Source: Hyunsoonleella aestuarii
GTDB taxonomy: Bacteria; Bacteroidota; Bacteroidia; Flavobacteriales; Flavobacteriaceae
Direction: 5' to 3'
Assembly: GCF_006148925.1 (NCBI RefSeq)
Contig: NZ_VAWB01000003.1
Coordinates: 248,001 to 312,000, forward strand
Length of the DNA: 64,000 nt
Shown here: positions 19,291 through 27,806 of the stretch, in pieces
Layout of the letters: each line of letters starts with the position of its first letter
Numbering within the stretch: position 1 is the first letter of the stretch
Made by a program: the position numbers and the translations under genes
Notes under the pieces: model-generated
Databases searched by the model: none
Seen by the model: only the letters and a program-made list of their open reading frames with translations
Told to the model about the DNA's origin: nothing

Positions 19291-19302
19291 ACAAGTGAGA
19301 AT

Positions 19303-20328
19303 ATGAACTTAAAAAAATCATTAACCATTACAATAATAATCAGCATAATAGGGATTATTTTATGGGAATTCTTTTGGCGCAAACAAGGGAAATACGCTGA
19401 TTTTGATGGCAACGAGGCGCTTTGGGCAACGCAAAGAGCTAAAGTAGAAAAAGCAAATCCTAAGGATGTTGTCCTTATTGGCTCATCTAGGGTTCTTTTT
19501 AATGTTCAATTAAATGAGTGGGAAAAAGAAACAAGTATTCGTCCTATTCAGTTGGCAATTCCGGGTTCAACCCCTCTACCTGTTTTTCATGATTTAGTTA
19601 ATAACACAAATTTTAAAGGCACAATTTTAGTAGGTGTAACTCCTGGTTTATTTTTTTCAACAGTATCAAAAGAAAAGCGCCCATGGAGATGGTCACAATC
19701 AATGGTTGACTATTATCATGAACAAACTTATGCACAACGTATGAATCATCAATTATCAATACCTCTTCAAAAAAGCTTAGCGTTTATAAGTGAAAAAAAG
19801 GGGGTGGATGGTATAAATCTTAAAGAGTTAATAGGTCATATTAAAATTGGTAATCGTGTTAAGAATGATGAACCTCCATTTCCATCATTTTCAGATATAG
19901 ATATTGATAGAAATGTAAAAATGAAAGCTAAAACTTCTAAAGACACATCATTTGCCAATATAATTAAACGTGTATGGAATAATAAAAGCACAGATACAAC
20001 ACCTCCAAAAAATATCGATAAAAAAGGAGTTTTGGAATTCTTTAAAAAAGATACCAAAACGTTTATTAATAGAGGTGGTAATTTAATTTTATTAAGAAGC
20101 CCTTCTACTGGGTATTTTAGAAATAAAGAAAACAATTTTTTTTCTAGACCTGAATACTGGGATGAATTATTAGAAGAAATCAATGTTAAGGGTTATCATT
20201 TTGAAGACTATGAAAAATTCAAAAATTTAGATTGCCCAGAGTGGTCACATTTATCAGCCACAGATGCGCAGTTTTTTACAACAGAACTTGTAAAAATACT
20301 AAAAACAGATGGAGCATTATCCATCTAA
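19303..20328 (+). CDS. Membrane-anchored SGNH/DltD-like protein, copy 3
   Basis: 341 residues, closest to copy 2. N-terminal anchor at residues 5-22, block I VVLIGSSRVLFNVQLNEWE, and block V-like CPEWSHLSATDAQFF with Glu313 and His316. Shared landmarks are FHDLVNNTNFKGTILVGVTPGLFFST and YYHEQTYAQRMNHQLSIPLQKSL. Only 12 bp separate it from copy 2, and 45 bp separate it from the MBOAT gene. The tandem order and graded similarity point to two successive duplications. Whether all three remain catalytic is unclear, because the Asp of the classic triad is Glu here. Confidence 0.8.
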   Translation: MNLKKSLTITIIISIIGIILWEFFWRKQGKYADFDGNEALWATQRAKVEKANPKDVVLIGSSRVLFNVQLNEWEKETSIRPIQLAIPGSTPLPVFHDLVNNTNFKGTILVGVTPGLFFSTVSKEKRPWRWSQSMVDYYHEQTYAQRMNHQLSIPLQKSLAFISEKKGVDGINLKELIGHIKIGNRVKNDEPPFPSFSDIDIDRNVKMKAKTSKDTSFANIIKRVWNNKSTDTTPPKNIDKKGVLEFFKKDTKTFINRGGNLILLRSPSTGYFRNKENNFFSRPEYWDELLEEINVKGYHFEDYEKFKNLDCPEWSHLSATDAQFFTTELVKILKTDGALSI

Positions 20329-20373
20329 TAATTACGAATTAAAAAAACATCAACCGACCAAAATCAATTAATC

Positions 20374-21789
20374 ATGTTATTCAACTCATTAAGTTTCGTT
20401 TTATTTTTAATCATTGTACTAACATTATACTATTCCAAGCTTTTCAAATGGACTGGTAAAAAACGTATGCTTTTATTATCCAGTTACATATTTTATGGGA
20501 TGTGGAATCCTCCACTAGTCATCCTGTTATGGATATCTACAATTGTTGATTGGACTGCTGGTAAAAGATTAGCCGTTGAAGACAACCAGAAAAAAAGAAA
20601 AATGTGGTTGCTATTAAGCATGTTCGTCAATCTTGGCTTTTTAGCTTTCTTTAAATACGGGGATTTTCTTCTTGAAAATTTTGTGGTTGTTATGAACAGT
20701 ATTGGCATAGACTTTCAGGCAAAACCAATGGACATTATCCTACCAATGGGTATATCGTTTTATACATTTCAGACTATGTCTTATACCATAGATATGTATA
20801 AGCGTAAAATAGAACCTGCTAGAACATTCCTAGATTTTGCATTGTATGTAACCTTCTTTCCTCAATTGGTAGCTGGTCCAATTGTAAGAGCTAAAGATTT
20901 AATCACGCAGTTTTATGAAGAAAAGAAAGCTACCACGAATCAATTTATTTGGGGCCTTTTCCTTTTAACTATTGGCTTATTTCAAAAAGTCGTAATGGCA
21001 GACACACTGCTGGCAGGTACATCTGATGCCGTTTTTGGCTCCTCTAAATTATTACATGGTGTTGATGCATGGGTAGGCACCATTGCCTTTTCAGGACAAA
21101 TATTTTTCGACTTTGCAGGTTATTCAACCTGTGCTATTGGTATTGCTCTAATGCTAGGTATTATATTACCTGATAACTTTAGATACCCTTATGCATCATT
21201 AGGATTTTCAGATTTATGGAAACGCTGGCATATATCTCTTTCATCATGGCTTAAGGATTACTTATATATTCCTTTGGGTGGCAACCGCCATGGTATTACC
21301 AGAATGTATGTAGCATTAATGCTTACTATGCTAATAGGAGGGTTATGGCACGGAGCTGCATGGACTTTTATGGTATGGGGTGGTTTACATGGCACCTATC
21401 TAATTCTTGAAAGACTACAACGTAAATATCTCCCCTTTAAAATTACCAAGTGGAATGGAATTTTTCTAGCATTTATAACTTTTAGTTGTGTTAACATTAC
21501 TTGGGTGTTCTTTAGAGCACGGGAATTTGAAACCGCATGGAATATGATTAAATCTATGTTCTACATGCAAACGGATGGTGTGAAAATTCTTGATACGTTT
21601 ACCATAATTAAAGTAACAACGGTTATCGCCATTATGTTTTTATGTCACTGGGTTATGCGCAACACCTCAATGAAAGATGTATCTTTAAAAACTTCTCCTT
21701 ATGTATTAGGCGTTGTATGGGCTATTATGACATTTTTAATTATCATTGCTCAAGGTAGTGGTGAGCAGTTTATTTATTTTCAGTTTTAA
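20374..21789 (+). CDS. MBOAT family O-acyltransferase (AlgI/DltB-like)
   Basis: A 471-residue polytopic membrane enzyme of the MBOAT family. YGMWNPPLVILLWISTIVDW, LPMGISFYTFQTMSYTIDMYK, FPQLVAGPIVRA and FSDLWKRWHISLSSWLKDYLYIPLGGNR are classic AlgI signatures. The catalytic histidine is His326 in GGLWHGAAW, and a second conserved histidine is His286. Known: AlgI- and DltB-type MBOATs carry acyl groups across the inner membrane to periplasmic SGNH-type partners that acylate a polymer. The three SGNH genes immediately upstream provide exactly such partners. Neither alginate genes nor dltA/dltC are nearby, so the polymer and the acyl group are not known. Confidence 0.95.
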   Translation: MLFNSLSFVLFLIIVLTLYYSKLFKWTGKKRMLLLSSYIFYGMWNPPLVILLWISTIVDWTAGKRLAVEDNQKKRKMWLLLSMFVNLGFLAFFKYGDFLLENFVVVMNSIGIDFQAKPMDIILPMGISFYTFQTMSYTIDMYKRKIEPARTFLDFALYVTFFPQLVAGPIVRAKDLITQFYEEKKATTNQFIWGLFLLTIGLFQKVVMADTLLAGTSDAVFGSSKLLHGVDAWVGTIAFSGQIFFDFAGYSTCAIGIALMLGIILPDNFRYPYASLGFSDLWKRWHISLSSWLKDYLYIPLGGNRHGITRMYVALMLTMLIGGLWHGAAWTFMVWGGLHGTYLILERLQRKYLPFKITKWNGIFLAFITFSCVNITWVFFRAREFETAWNMIKSMFYMQTDGVKILDTFTIIKVTTVIAIMFLCHWVMRNTSMKDVSLKTSPYVLGVVWAIMTFLIIIAQGSGEQFIYFQF

Positions 21790-21836
21790 CAGTTATCTAG
21801 TTTAAATAATAGTTTAGTACAGTTTAAAATCAATAT

Positions 21837-23018
21837 ATGGTAAAAGTTAAATCGACCAGAATAGAATCTATAGATATTCTAAGAGGGTTAGTTATGGTTA
21901 TAATGGCACTAGATCATACTAGAGATTATTTTCATTATGACGCCGCATTTAATGACCCAACTAATTTGGACACAACAACACCTTACTTATTCTTTACACG
22001 TTTTATTACACATTATTGCGCCCCGGTATTTGTGTTTTTAGCAGGTACATCAGCTTTTTTATATGGTAGTAATAAAACCAAACCTAAACTTTTCAAATTT
22101 TTATTTACTCGTGGTATATGGTTAATAATTTTAGAAATCTTTTTAAATAATCTTAATTGGACATTCGATTATACCTACAGTTTTATTGTTCTTCAAGTTA
22201 TTTGGGCTATCGGAGTAAGTATGGTATGTCTATCTTTTCTTGTTTTTCTGCCAAAAAAAATAATTGCTGCTATAGGATTCATTTTAATTGCTGGGCACAA
22301 TTTACTGGATGGTATTACAATGCAAGGTAATAGTATAAGCTCTATAGTATGGTATATGTTGCACCAGCCCAATGGGTTTCCAATAAATGATAATCACTAT
22401 ATATTTTTAGGTTATCCTGTGATACCTTGGATTGGTCTCATTGCTTTGGGGTATTGCTTAGGGTCATTATATACCAGAGGTTTTGATGAAACAATTAGAA
22501 AGCAATGGTTATTAAGTATAGGTATAGTTAGTGTTATATTGTTTTTTGTTATTCGAGGTATTAATGTTTATGGCGATTTAACCCCTTGGACTGTTCAAAA
22601 TACCACAGCAAAGTCTATAATGTCCTTCTTTAAAGTAAGCAAATACCCACCTTCATTAGCTTACCTGCTAATTACCATTGGGCCTTCTTTATTATTTTTA
22701 TATTTTGTTGAAAATATTAAGAATTCCATTTCAGATTTCTTCTTAGTATTTGGAAGGGTACCATTATTTTATTATTTCCTTCATATTCTAGTTATTCATA
22801 TAGGAGCCATTCTAGGTGTTATTTTGTTAAATGATAACTGGCAAAAATTATTAAATATTTCACAAAATCCGATTGCTGGTCTAGCAAGGCAAGGTTATTC
22901 GCTTTTTACAGTTTATATAGTCTGGATAATAATTATAGTACTACTCTATTTTCCAAGCAAAAAGTACATGACATATAAAGCGAATAATAAAAATAAATGG
23001 TGGCTAAGCTACCTATAA
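21837..23018 (+). CDS. HGSNAT/DUF1624-like membrane acyltransferase, copy 1
   Basis: A 393-residue multi-pass membrane protein. RIESIDILRGLVMVIMALDHTRDYF at residues 7-31 is the diagnostic first segment of the heparan-alpha-glucosaminide N-acetyltransferase-like (DUF1624) family, with the conserved DHTRD acidic-His motif. THYCAPVFVFLAGTSAFLYG and FGRVPLFYYFLHILVIH are further family landmarks. Known: HGSNAT passes an acetyl group from cytosolic acetyl-CoA across a membrane to an amino sugar; bacterial relatives are mostly uncharacterised. It follows the MBOAT gene by 47 bp and is duplicated by the next gene. Confidence 0.9.
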   Translation: MVKVKSTRIESIDILRGLVMVIMALDHTRDYFHYDAAFNDPTNLDTTTPYLFFTRFITHYCAPVFVFLAGTSAFLYGSNKTKPKLFKFLFTRGIWLIILEIFLNNLNWTFDYTYSFIVLQVIWAIGVSMVCLSFLVFLPKKIIAAIGFILIAGHNLLDGITMQGNSISSIVWYMLHQPNGFPINDNHYIFLGYPVIPWIGLIALGYCLGSLYTRGFDETIRKQWLLSIGIVSVILFFVIRGINVYGDLTPWTVQNTTAKSIMSFFKVSKYPPSLAYLLITIGPSLLFLYFVENIKNSISDFFLVFGRVPLFYYFLHILVIHIGAILGVILLNDNWQKLLNISQNPIAGLARQGYSLFTVYIVWIIIIVLLYFPSKKYMTYKANNKNKWWLSYL

Positions 23019-23028
23019 TAATATTCAA

Positions 23029-24201
23029 ATGGTAAAAGTAAAATCTAGTCGCATAGAATCTATTGATATTCTAAGGGGTTTAGTCATGGTTCTCATGGCA
23101 TTAGATCACACTCGAGATTTTTTTCATTTGGGGTCTTCCATATTTGGCCCCACAGACCTTCAAACAACAACCCCCTCTTTATTTTTCACCAGATTTATAA
23201 CACACTACTGTGCTCCGGTTTTTGTTTTTTTAGCTGGAACATCTGCCTTTTTATACGGTAGTAAAAAAACGAAGCAAGAGTTATTTAAGTTTTTATTTTC
23301 TCGAGGTCTTTGGCTTATTTTACTTGAAATTGTTTTAAACAATTTATTGTGGCAATTTAATTTGGGGTATAACCTTATCGTACTTCAAGTTATATGGGCA
23401 ATTGGCCTAAGTATGGTGTTGCTATCTTTAATTATATTCCTAAATGACAAATTAATATTAATCCTTGGAATCATTTTAGTAGGTTTTCATAATTTATTAG
23501 ATAATATAACTATGGAAGGAAACAACCTTGAGTCGATTTTGTGGTATATACTTCATCAACGTGCAGGTATTACTTTTGATTCTAATTTCGCAATTAGATT
23601 TGCTTATCCCATTTTACCATGGCTGGGTCTTATGGTTTTAGGCTACTATTTTGGGAGACTCTACTTAAAAAGTTTTAATGCTGACCGAAGAAAAAAATGG
23701 CTAGCAGTCTTAGGGATTGGAGCACTAGTACTTTTCATTATCCTAAGAACAATTAACTTATATGGCAATCTAACGCCATGGGAATATCAAAAAAACAACA
23801 TTTACACCTTTTTATCATTTATTAATGTTACAAAATATCCTCCGTCATTGGATTTTATTTTAATTACCATAGGTCCCTCCTTATTGTTTCTATACGCTAT
23901 AGAGAACGTAAAGAATAAAATTACAGACTTCTTATTGGTCTTTGGTCGTGTTCCTCTATTTTATTACTTTTTACATGTGTTAGTACTGCATGTGTTGGCC
24001 GTTTTATCTGTATTACTATTATCTGATGGTTGGGAAGATCTTGAAAGCCTTTCACCATTTGCAATGGCCGAATATGGTTACCCCTTATATTTAGTATATG
24101 CAATATGGATTGTGGTAATAACATTACTCTATTTCCCAAGTAAAAAATACATGACATATAAAGCGAATAATAAAGATAAATGGTGGCTTAGCTATTTATA
24201 G
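23029..24201 (+). CDS. HGSNAT/DUF1624-like membrane acyltransferase, copy 2
   Basis: 390 residues, a tandem paralogue of the previous gene with only 10 bp between them. Both begin MVKVKS(T/S)RIESIDILRGLVMV and both end with YFPSKKYMTYKANNK, one differing residue (N or D), then KWWLSYL. The middle portions, which include substrate-facing loops, differ more. Landmarks are DHTRDFF, THYCAPVFVFLAGTSAFLYG and FGRVPLFYYFLHVLVLH. The strong conservation of the ends against a diverged centre suggests either duplication followed by functional divergence or gene conversion at the ends. Probably part of the same acyl-transfer pathway. Confidence 0.9.
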   Translation: MVKVKSSRIESIDILRGLVMVLMALDHTRDFFHLGSSIFGPTDLQTTTPSLFFTRFITHYCAPVFVFLAGTSAFLYGSKKTKQELFKFLFSRGLWLILLEIVLNNLLWQFNLGYNLIVLQVIWAIGLSMVLLSLIIFLNDKLILILGIILVGFHNLLDNITMEGNNLESILWYILHQRAGITFDSNFAIRFAYPILPWLGLMVLGYYFGRLYLKSFNADRRKKWLAVLGIGALVLFIILRTINLYGNLTPWEYQKNNIYTFLSFINVTKYPPSLDFILITIGPSLLFLYAIENVKNKITDFLLVFGRVPLFYYFLHVLVLHVLAVLSVLLLSDGWEDLESLSPFAMAEYGYPLYLVYAIWIVVITLLYFPSKKYMTYKANNKDKWWLSYL

Positions 24202-24213
24202 AAACTTGACAGA

Positions 24214-25509
24214 ATGATTAGAACTGATGGTTTAAAACGGCGTATAGGGACAGTAGGTTTATCTGCGAACATAATAAATATAATTATTGGTGCTGGTATA
24301 TTTGCGCTTCCCGCGATTATAGCAGCCAAAATGGGAGCTGCAAGTATAATTGCCTACCTCTTTTGTGGTATCTTGATTGCTATGGTCATGCTCTGTTTTG
24401 CTGAAGCTGGAAGTAAAATCACAAATACAGGTGGCCCATACACTTATATTGAAACTGCATTTGGTGACTACGCTGGATTTCTTGGAGGTATATTTGTGAT
24501 GATAAGTGCACTCTTTGCTGATGCTGCTGTTTCAAATGCCTTAATTAATATGTTAGCAACTGTGAATCCATTTTTTGAAAATGAATGGGTTCGATTATCT
24601 TTACTTTTCATTATATTTTTTGGATTTGCATATATAAATATTCTGGGCCTAAAACAAGGCATTGGATTAGTTAAATTTAATACATTAGCAAAACTTATTC
24701 CTCTATTAATACTTGTGATTTTAGGTTGGAAGGGAGTCTCAATTAATAATTTATCTATTGAATCCATGCCGAGTATAAAAACACTTGGCGAGACGTCTCT
24801 TATTTTATTTTTCGCTTTTCAAGGGGCCGAAACGGGGTTAATTGTTGGTGGCGAAGTAATCAATCCTAAGCGTACAGTTCCCAAAGCCATATTCATTAGT
24901 ATTTTGGTTGTTGTATTATTATACATTCTTATCCAATCTGTTTCACAAGGTGTTTTAGGTAGTGAGTTGGTAAAATTCACAGCCACACCATTAGCAGAAA
25001 CAGCTAGAGCAGCATTAGGACCAATTGGTTATACAATTCTATTCTTTGGAGCTATTATATCAATGTTTGGGTATTTAAGTGGTTCCATACTCAATAATCC
25101 TCGTGTAGTTTATGCTCTGGCAAGGGACAAAGTAATTCCTGTGAAATCTTTAGCAAAGATTCATAAATCGTTTGCAACACCTCACGTAGCTATTATCGTT
25201 TATGCTTTTATTGTTTTTATAATTGCGGCTAGTGGTAGTTTTGAAAAATTAGCCATTATTGCAAGTAGTGCCATGCTAATTGTGTATTTAGCGGTAGCAC
25301 TATCAGTTATAAAACTGCGTAAAACTCATAAATCTCAACAAGGGGAATTTAAAATACCTGGAGGGTTGTTAGTGCCTATATTAGCAATAATCGTCATTAT
25401 TTATTTTTTATATAATATTTCTAGCAAAGAAATGCTAGCAACTGCTATTGGTATTGGTTTACTATCCTTAATTTATTGGGGTCTCAAACTCATCAAAAAA
25501 CAAGTCTAA
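24214..25509 (+). CDS. APC-superfamily amino acid permease
   Basis: A 431-residue transporter with about 12 membrane segments. GLSANIINIIIGAGIFALPAIIA in the first helix carries the unwound GxGIF-type substrate site of APC transporters. FAEAGSKITNTGGPYTYIETAFG and FFAFQGAETGLIVGGEVINPKRTVPKA are family signatures (helix 6, with the Glu-rich loop). The closest general match is the YjeH/AdiC-like amino acid permease group; the substrate cannot be assigned. Only 12 bp separate it from the membrane acyltransferase upstream, so it is probably co-transcribed with the acylation genes. It might move a building block for the modification or simply be adjacent. Confidence 0.92.
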   Translation: MIRTDGLKRRIGTVGLSANIINIIIGAGIFALPAIIAAKMGAASIIAYLFCGILIAMVMLCFAEAGSKITNTGGPYTYIETAFGDYAGFLGGIFVMISALFADAAVSNALINMLATVNPFFENEWVRLSLLFIIFFGFAYINILGLKQGIGLVKFNTLAKLIPLLILVILGWKGVSINNLSIESMPSIKTLGETSLILFFAFQGAETGLIVGGEVINPKRTVPKAIFISILVVVLLYILIQSVSQGVLGSELVKFTATPLAETARAALGPIGYTILFFGAIISMFGYLSGSILNNPRVVYALARDKVIPVKSLAKIHKSFATPHVAIIVYAFIVFIIAASGSFEKLAIIASSAMLIVYLAVALSVIKLRKTHKSQQGEFKIPGGLLVPILAIIVIIYFLYNISSKEMLATAIGIGLLSLIYWGLKLIKKQV

Positions 25510-25554
25510 CTTTTTATTTTTATATTAGTGCTATTCTAACATAGCCCAAAATTA

Positions 25555-26466
25555 ATGCCGCTTCATTTTCTATTCAAAAACTGCTTGTTTTATATTACTT
25601 TTCTAGGTTCTATTTCGATTTCCTTAGCTCAAGAATTTGGTTATCAGGAAGTACAACTTACAAATAATCCATCAGACAACCGATATGCCAGTTATAATAA
25701 AGAAGGTACAAAAATTTTATTTGAATCGAATAGAACAGGTAAGTGGCAATTGTATACCATGGATATAAATGGAGGTCATCAAAAACAGTTGCTTTCTAAT
25801 TCATTTAATGATAGACGCCCTACTTGGCATCCCTATAAAAATATGATTTTATTTGAATCTGATAGACTCGGGATGACAGAAATCTACAAACTGAATTTAG
25901 ACAACTACAAAGTCTCTAAAATCCCAATTCCTTTGGCTGGTAATAAATCGCGAGCACAATTTGCACCAAACGGCGTTGAAATTGTTTTCAATTTAGAAGA
26001 TCCAAAAGGAGATTTCGACATTTATTCCATTCATCAAAAAGGTAAACGACCTAAAAAACTTATTGACGATAAGTACAAAAATTTATATCCGCAATTCTCG
26101 AGAAGAGGTAATTATTTTTTGTACTATTCAAATAAGAATAATGAAAAAGAAACGAATGTTATTTATACTTACAATATCATTACCGAAGAGCGATCTCGCC
26201 TAACGTACTTTAAAAATCATAGTAATTACGCTAAACTTTCCAATAATAAATTAAGAGTTGTTTATTCTGCTAGTGTTGATGGGGGAAAACCAGAAATTTA
26301 CATAATGAAGCATGATGGCAAAGGTAAACGCCAAATAACCTTTAATGATGAAGTCGATATACTCCCTTCCTGGTCTCCGAAAGATATTAATTTATTGATC
26401 TCGAGGACCAATAATGGAAATTTACAAATTTTTAAAATACTTTTAAAAGAGCCAATAGAACCTTAA
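25555..26466 (+). CDS. Secreted TolB-like PD40 beta-propeller protein
   Basis: A 303-residue protein with a signal peptide ending near residue 25 (SLAQ/E). The mature part is a run of WD40-like PD40 repeats: NRYASYNKEGTKILFESNRTGKWQLYTMDINGG, DRRPTWHPYKNMILFESDR, YPQFSRRGNYFLYYSNK and ILPSWSPKDINLLISRTNNG. Known: such propellers mediate protein contacts in the periplasm. No catalytic domain is fused to it. It starts 45 bp after the permease and may be the last gene of that run. Function unknown. Confidence 0.9.
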   Translation: MPLHFLFKNCLFYITFLGSISISLAQEFGYQEVQLTNNPSDNRYASYNKEGTKILFESNRTGKWQLYTMDINGGHQKQLLSNSFNDRRPTWHPYKNMILFESDRLGMTEIYKLNLDNYKVSKIPIPLAGNKSRAQFAPNGVEIVFNLEDPKGDFDIYSIHQKGKRPKKLIDDKYKNLYPQFSRRGNYFLYYSNKNNEKETNVIYTYNIITEERSRLTYFKNHSNYAKLSNNKLRVVYSASVDGGKPEIYIMKHDGKGKRQITFNDEVDILPSWSPKDINLLISRTNNGNLQIFKILLKEPIEP

Positions 26467-26557
26467 AATTTAGCTCAAATAGACATTAAGTTCGTTTTAA
26501 TTTTGCATTAACCTAGTTATCAGCAGTTTAAATTCGTTATATTTATATCAACTAACC

Positions 26558-26577
26558 AAACTTCTTTACAGAAGTTT
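26558..26577. other. Perfect stem-loop just upstream of the gene at 26593
   Basis: AAACTTCT-TTAC-AGAAGTTT is an 8-bp perfect stem with a 4-base loop, ending 15 bp before the start codon. No T-run follows. It could be a leader structure, an operator, or a weak terminator of the preceding PD40 gene. Confidence 0.4.
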
Positions 26578-26592
26578 ATAAAACCAACTAAA

Positions 26593-26988
26593 ATGAAAAA
26601 CAAGATTTTTGCCATTATTGGTGGAACAATTGCTCTATTTGGATTAGGGTATTTAATTTACGTTATTATGGGCTTTCATGCCCTAACAGGAGAAAATGTT
26701 TCTGAAGTTTTTACAAAATTGGACTTGCCAATTATTATTTTAATGGAAGTATTATATGCAACATTGATTGTAATATTATTTAGTAAATGGACCCAAATTA
26801 ACACATTATCAACAGGTGCCCAAGCAGGTTTTATCATTGGCGCCTTTATTGGAGGTTGTCAAACATTAGAAACACTTGCTACAAGTGATTTAACAGACCT
26901 GACTGGTGTAATTATTGGTGCGCTTTCCTTTGGAGTTCGTTTCGGAGTTGCGGGAGCCGTAATTGGTTACTTTTTGGGAAGAGACTAA
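26593..26988 (+). CDS. Small four-helix membrane protein
   Basis: 131 residues with four predicted membrane segments at about 5-28, 44-66, 78-98 and 104-129. The last two are rich in Gly and Ala (GAQAGFIIGAFIGG, GVIIGALSFGVRFGVAGAVIGYFLG). A conserved-looking acidic loop TSDLTDLTG sits between segments three and four. I recognise no named family. It is monocistronic, with a hairpin in its leader and a strong terminator after it. Its leader AAAACCAACTAAA resembles those of other genes in the window. Confidence 0.8.
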   Translation: MKNKIFAIIGGTIALFGLGYLIYVIMGFHALTGENVSEVFTKLDLPIIILMEVLYATLIVILFSKWTQINTLSTGAQAGFIIGAFIGGCQTLETLATSDLTDLTGVIIGALSFGVRFGVAGAVIGYFLGRD

Positions 26989-27007
26989 AAAAGTATTAAT
27001 TAAATTG

Positions 27008-27037
27008 AAAACACCTTTTTTAAAAAAGGTGTTTTTT
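27008..27037 (+). terminator. Rho-independent terminator
   Basis: AAAACACCTTTTTT (27008-27021) is directly followed by AAAAAAGGTGTTTT (27022-27035) and more T. The A/T centre opens to form the loop. Confidence 0.88.
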
Positions 27038-27053
27038 AAAAAAACTTAAACTA

Positions 27054-27803
27054 ATGAAGCTTTCTTTATTTTTATTATTATTTATCTCTATCAACAGCTT
27101 TTCACAACGACCAAGTGCCAAAGAAAAAGGTAAATTTTTTCAACTAAAAGGTAACAAAGCACTTTATGGTGGTAAATTAGAAAGTCAGCACTTTATAATT
27201 AATAATTTAGACTTAAAAGAAGAACAATTTCATTATGGTATTGGTCGCGAACGCTTTCCAGCACTTCTCAATCCTGAGTTCGAAAATGTTGAATCAGCCG
27301 ATAAGAAATGGAATGATGAAGATCGTTTTTTAATTGCTTATAAAGGAAATGATGTAAAAGCCTATTCCGTAAAAGTTTTGACAAGACATGAAATTGTTAA
27401 TGATAGTTTAGATGATGAACCCATAATGGCTGCATACTGTATTCTGGCAGATTTAGGTGCTATATACAAACGTAAATATGATGGCACAACATTAACATTT
27501 GCTTTAAGTGGCTATACTTATTATGATAAAGATGTTTGGAATGGCTTAGATGGATTTATTCTTTGGGACAGAGATACCGAAAGTCTATGGTGGCCATTAA
27601 TTGGAAAAGCCGTTTCTGGTCCCTTAAAAGGTGTAAAACTTCTTGAAATGGATAAGGCTTATTGGGAAGACACGACGTGGAAACAAATAAAAGCAAACTA
27701 TCCTAATGCACTAGTTCTTATTTCCGGACAAGATTTTGATAGGCCCAAGACATGGAAAAATATTAAGAATGTCAACCATATTATAGAAAAATATTCAAAG
27801 TAA
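27054..27803 (+). CDS. Secreted DUF3179 domain protein
   Basis: A 249-residue protein with a signal peptide ending near residue 17 (SFSQ/R). The rest fits DUF3179: RFPALLNPEFENVESADKKW, VKAYSVKVLTRHEIVND, PIMAAYCILADLGAIYKR and DRDTESLWWPLIGKAVSGPLKGVKL. In most family members the cysteine in the TYCPLC-like segment is followed by a second one; here YCILADLG has only the first. The function of DUF3179 is not established. Its stop codon lies 3 bp from the stop of the convergent DinB-like gene, with no terminator between. Confidence 0.9.
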   Translation: MKLSLFLLLFISINSFSQRPSAKEKGKFFQLKGNKALYGGKLESQHFIINNLDLKEEQFHYGIGRERFPALLNPEFENVESADKKWNDEDRFLIAYKGNDVKAYSVKVLTRHEIVNDSLDDEPIMAAYCILADLGAIYKRKYDGTTLTFALSGYTYYDKDVWNGLDGFILWDRDTESLWWPLIGKAVSGPLKGVKLLEMDKAYWEDTTWKQIKANYPNALVLISGQDFDRPKTWKNIKNVNHIIEKYSK

Positions 27804-27806
27804 AAT

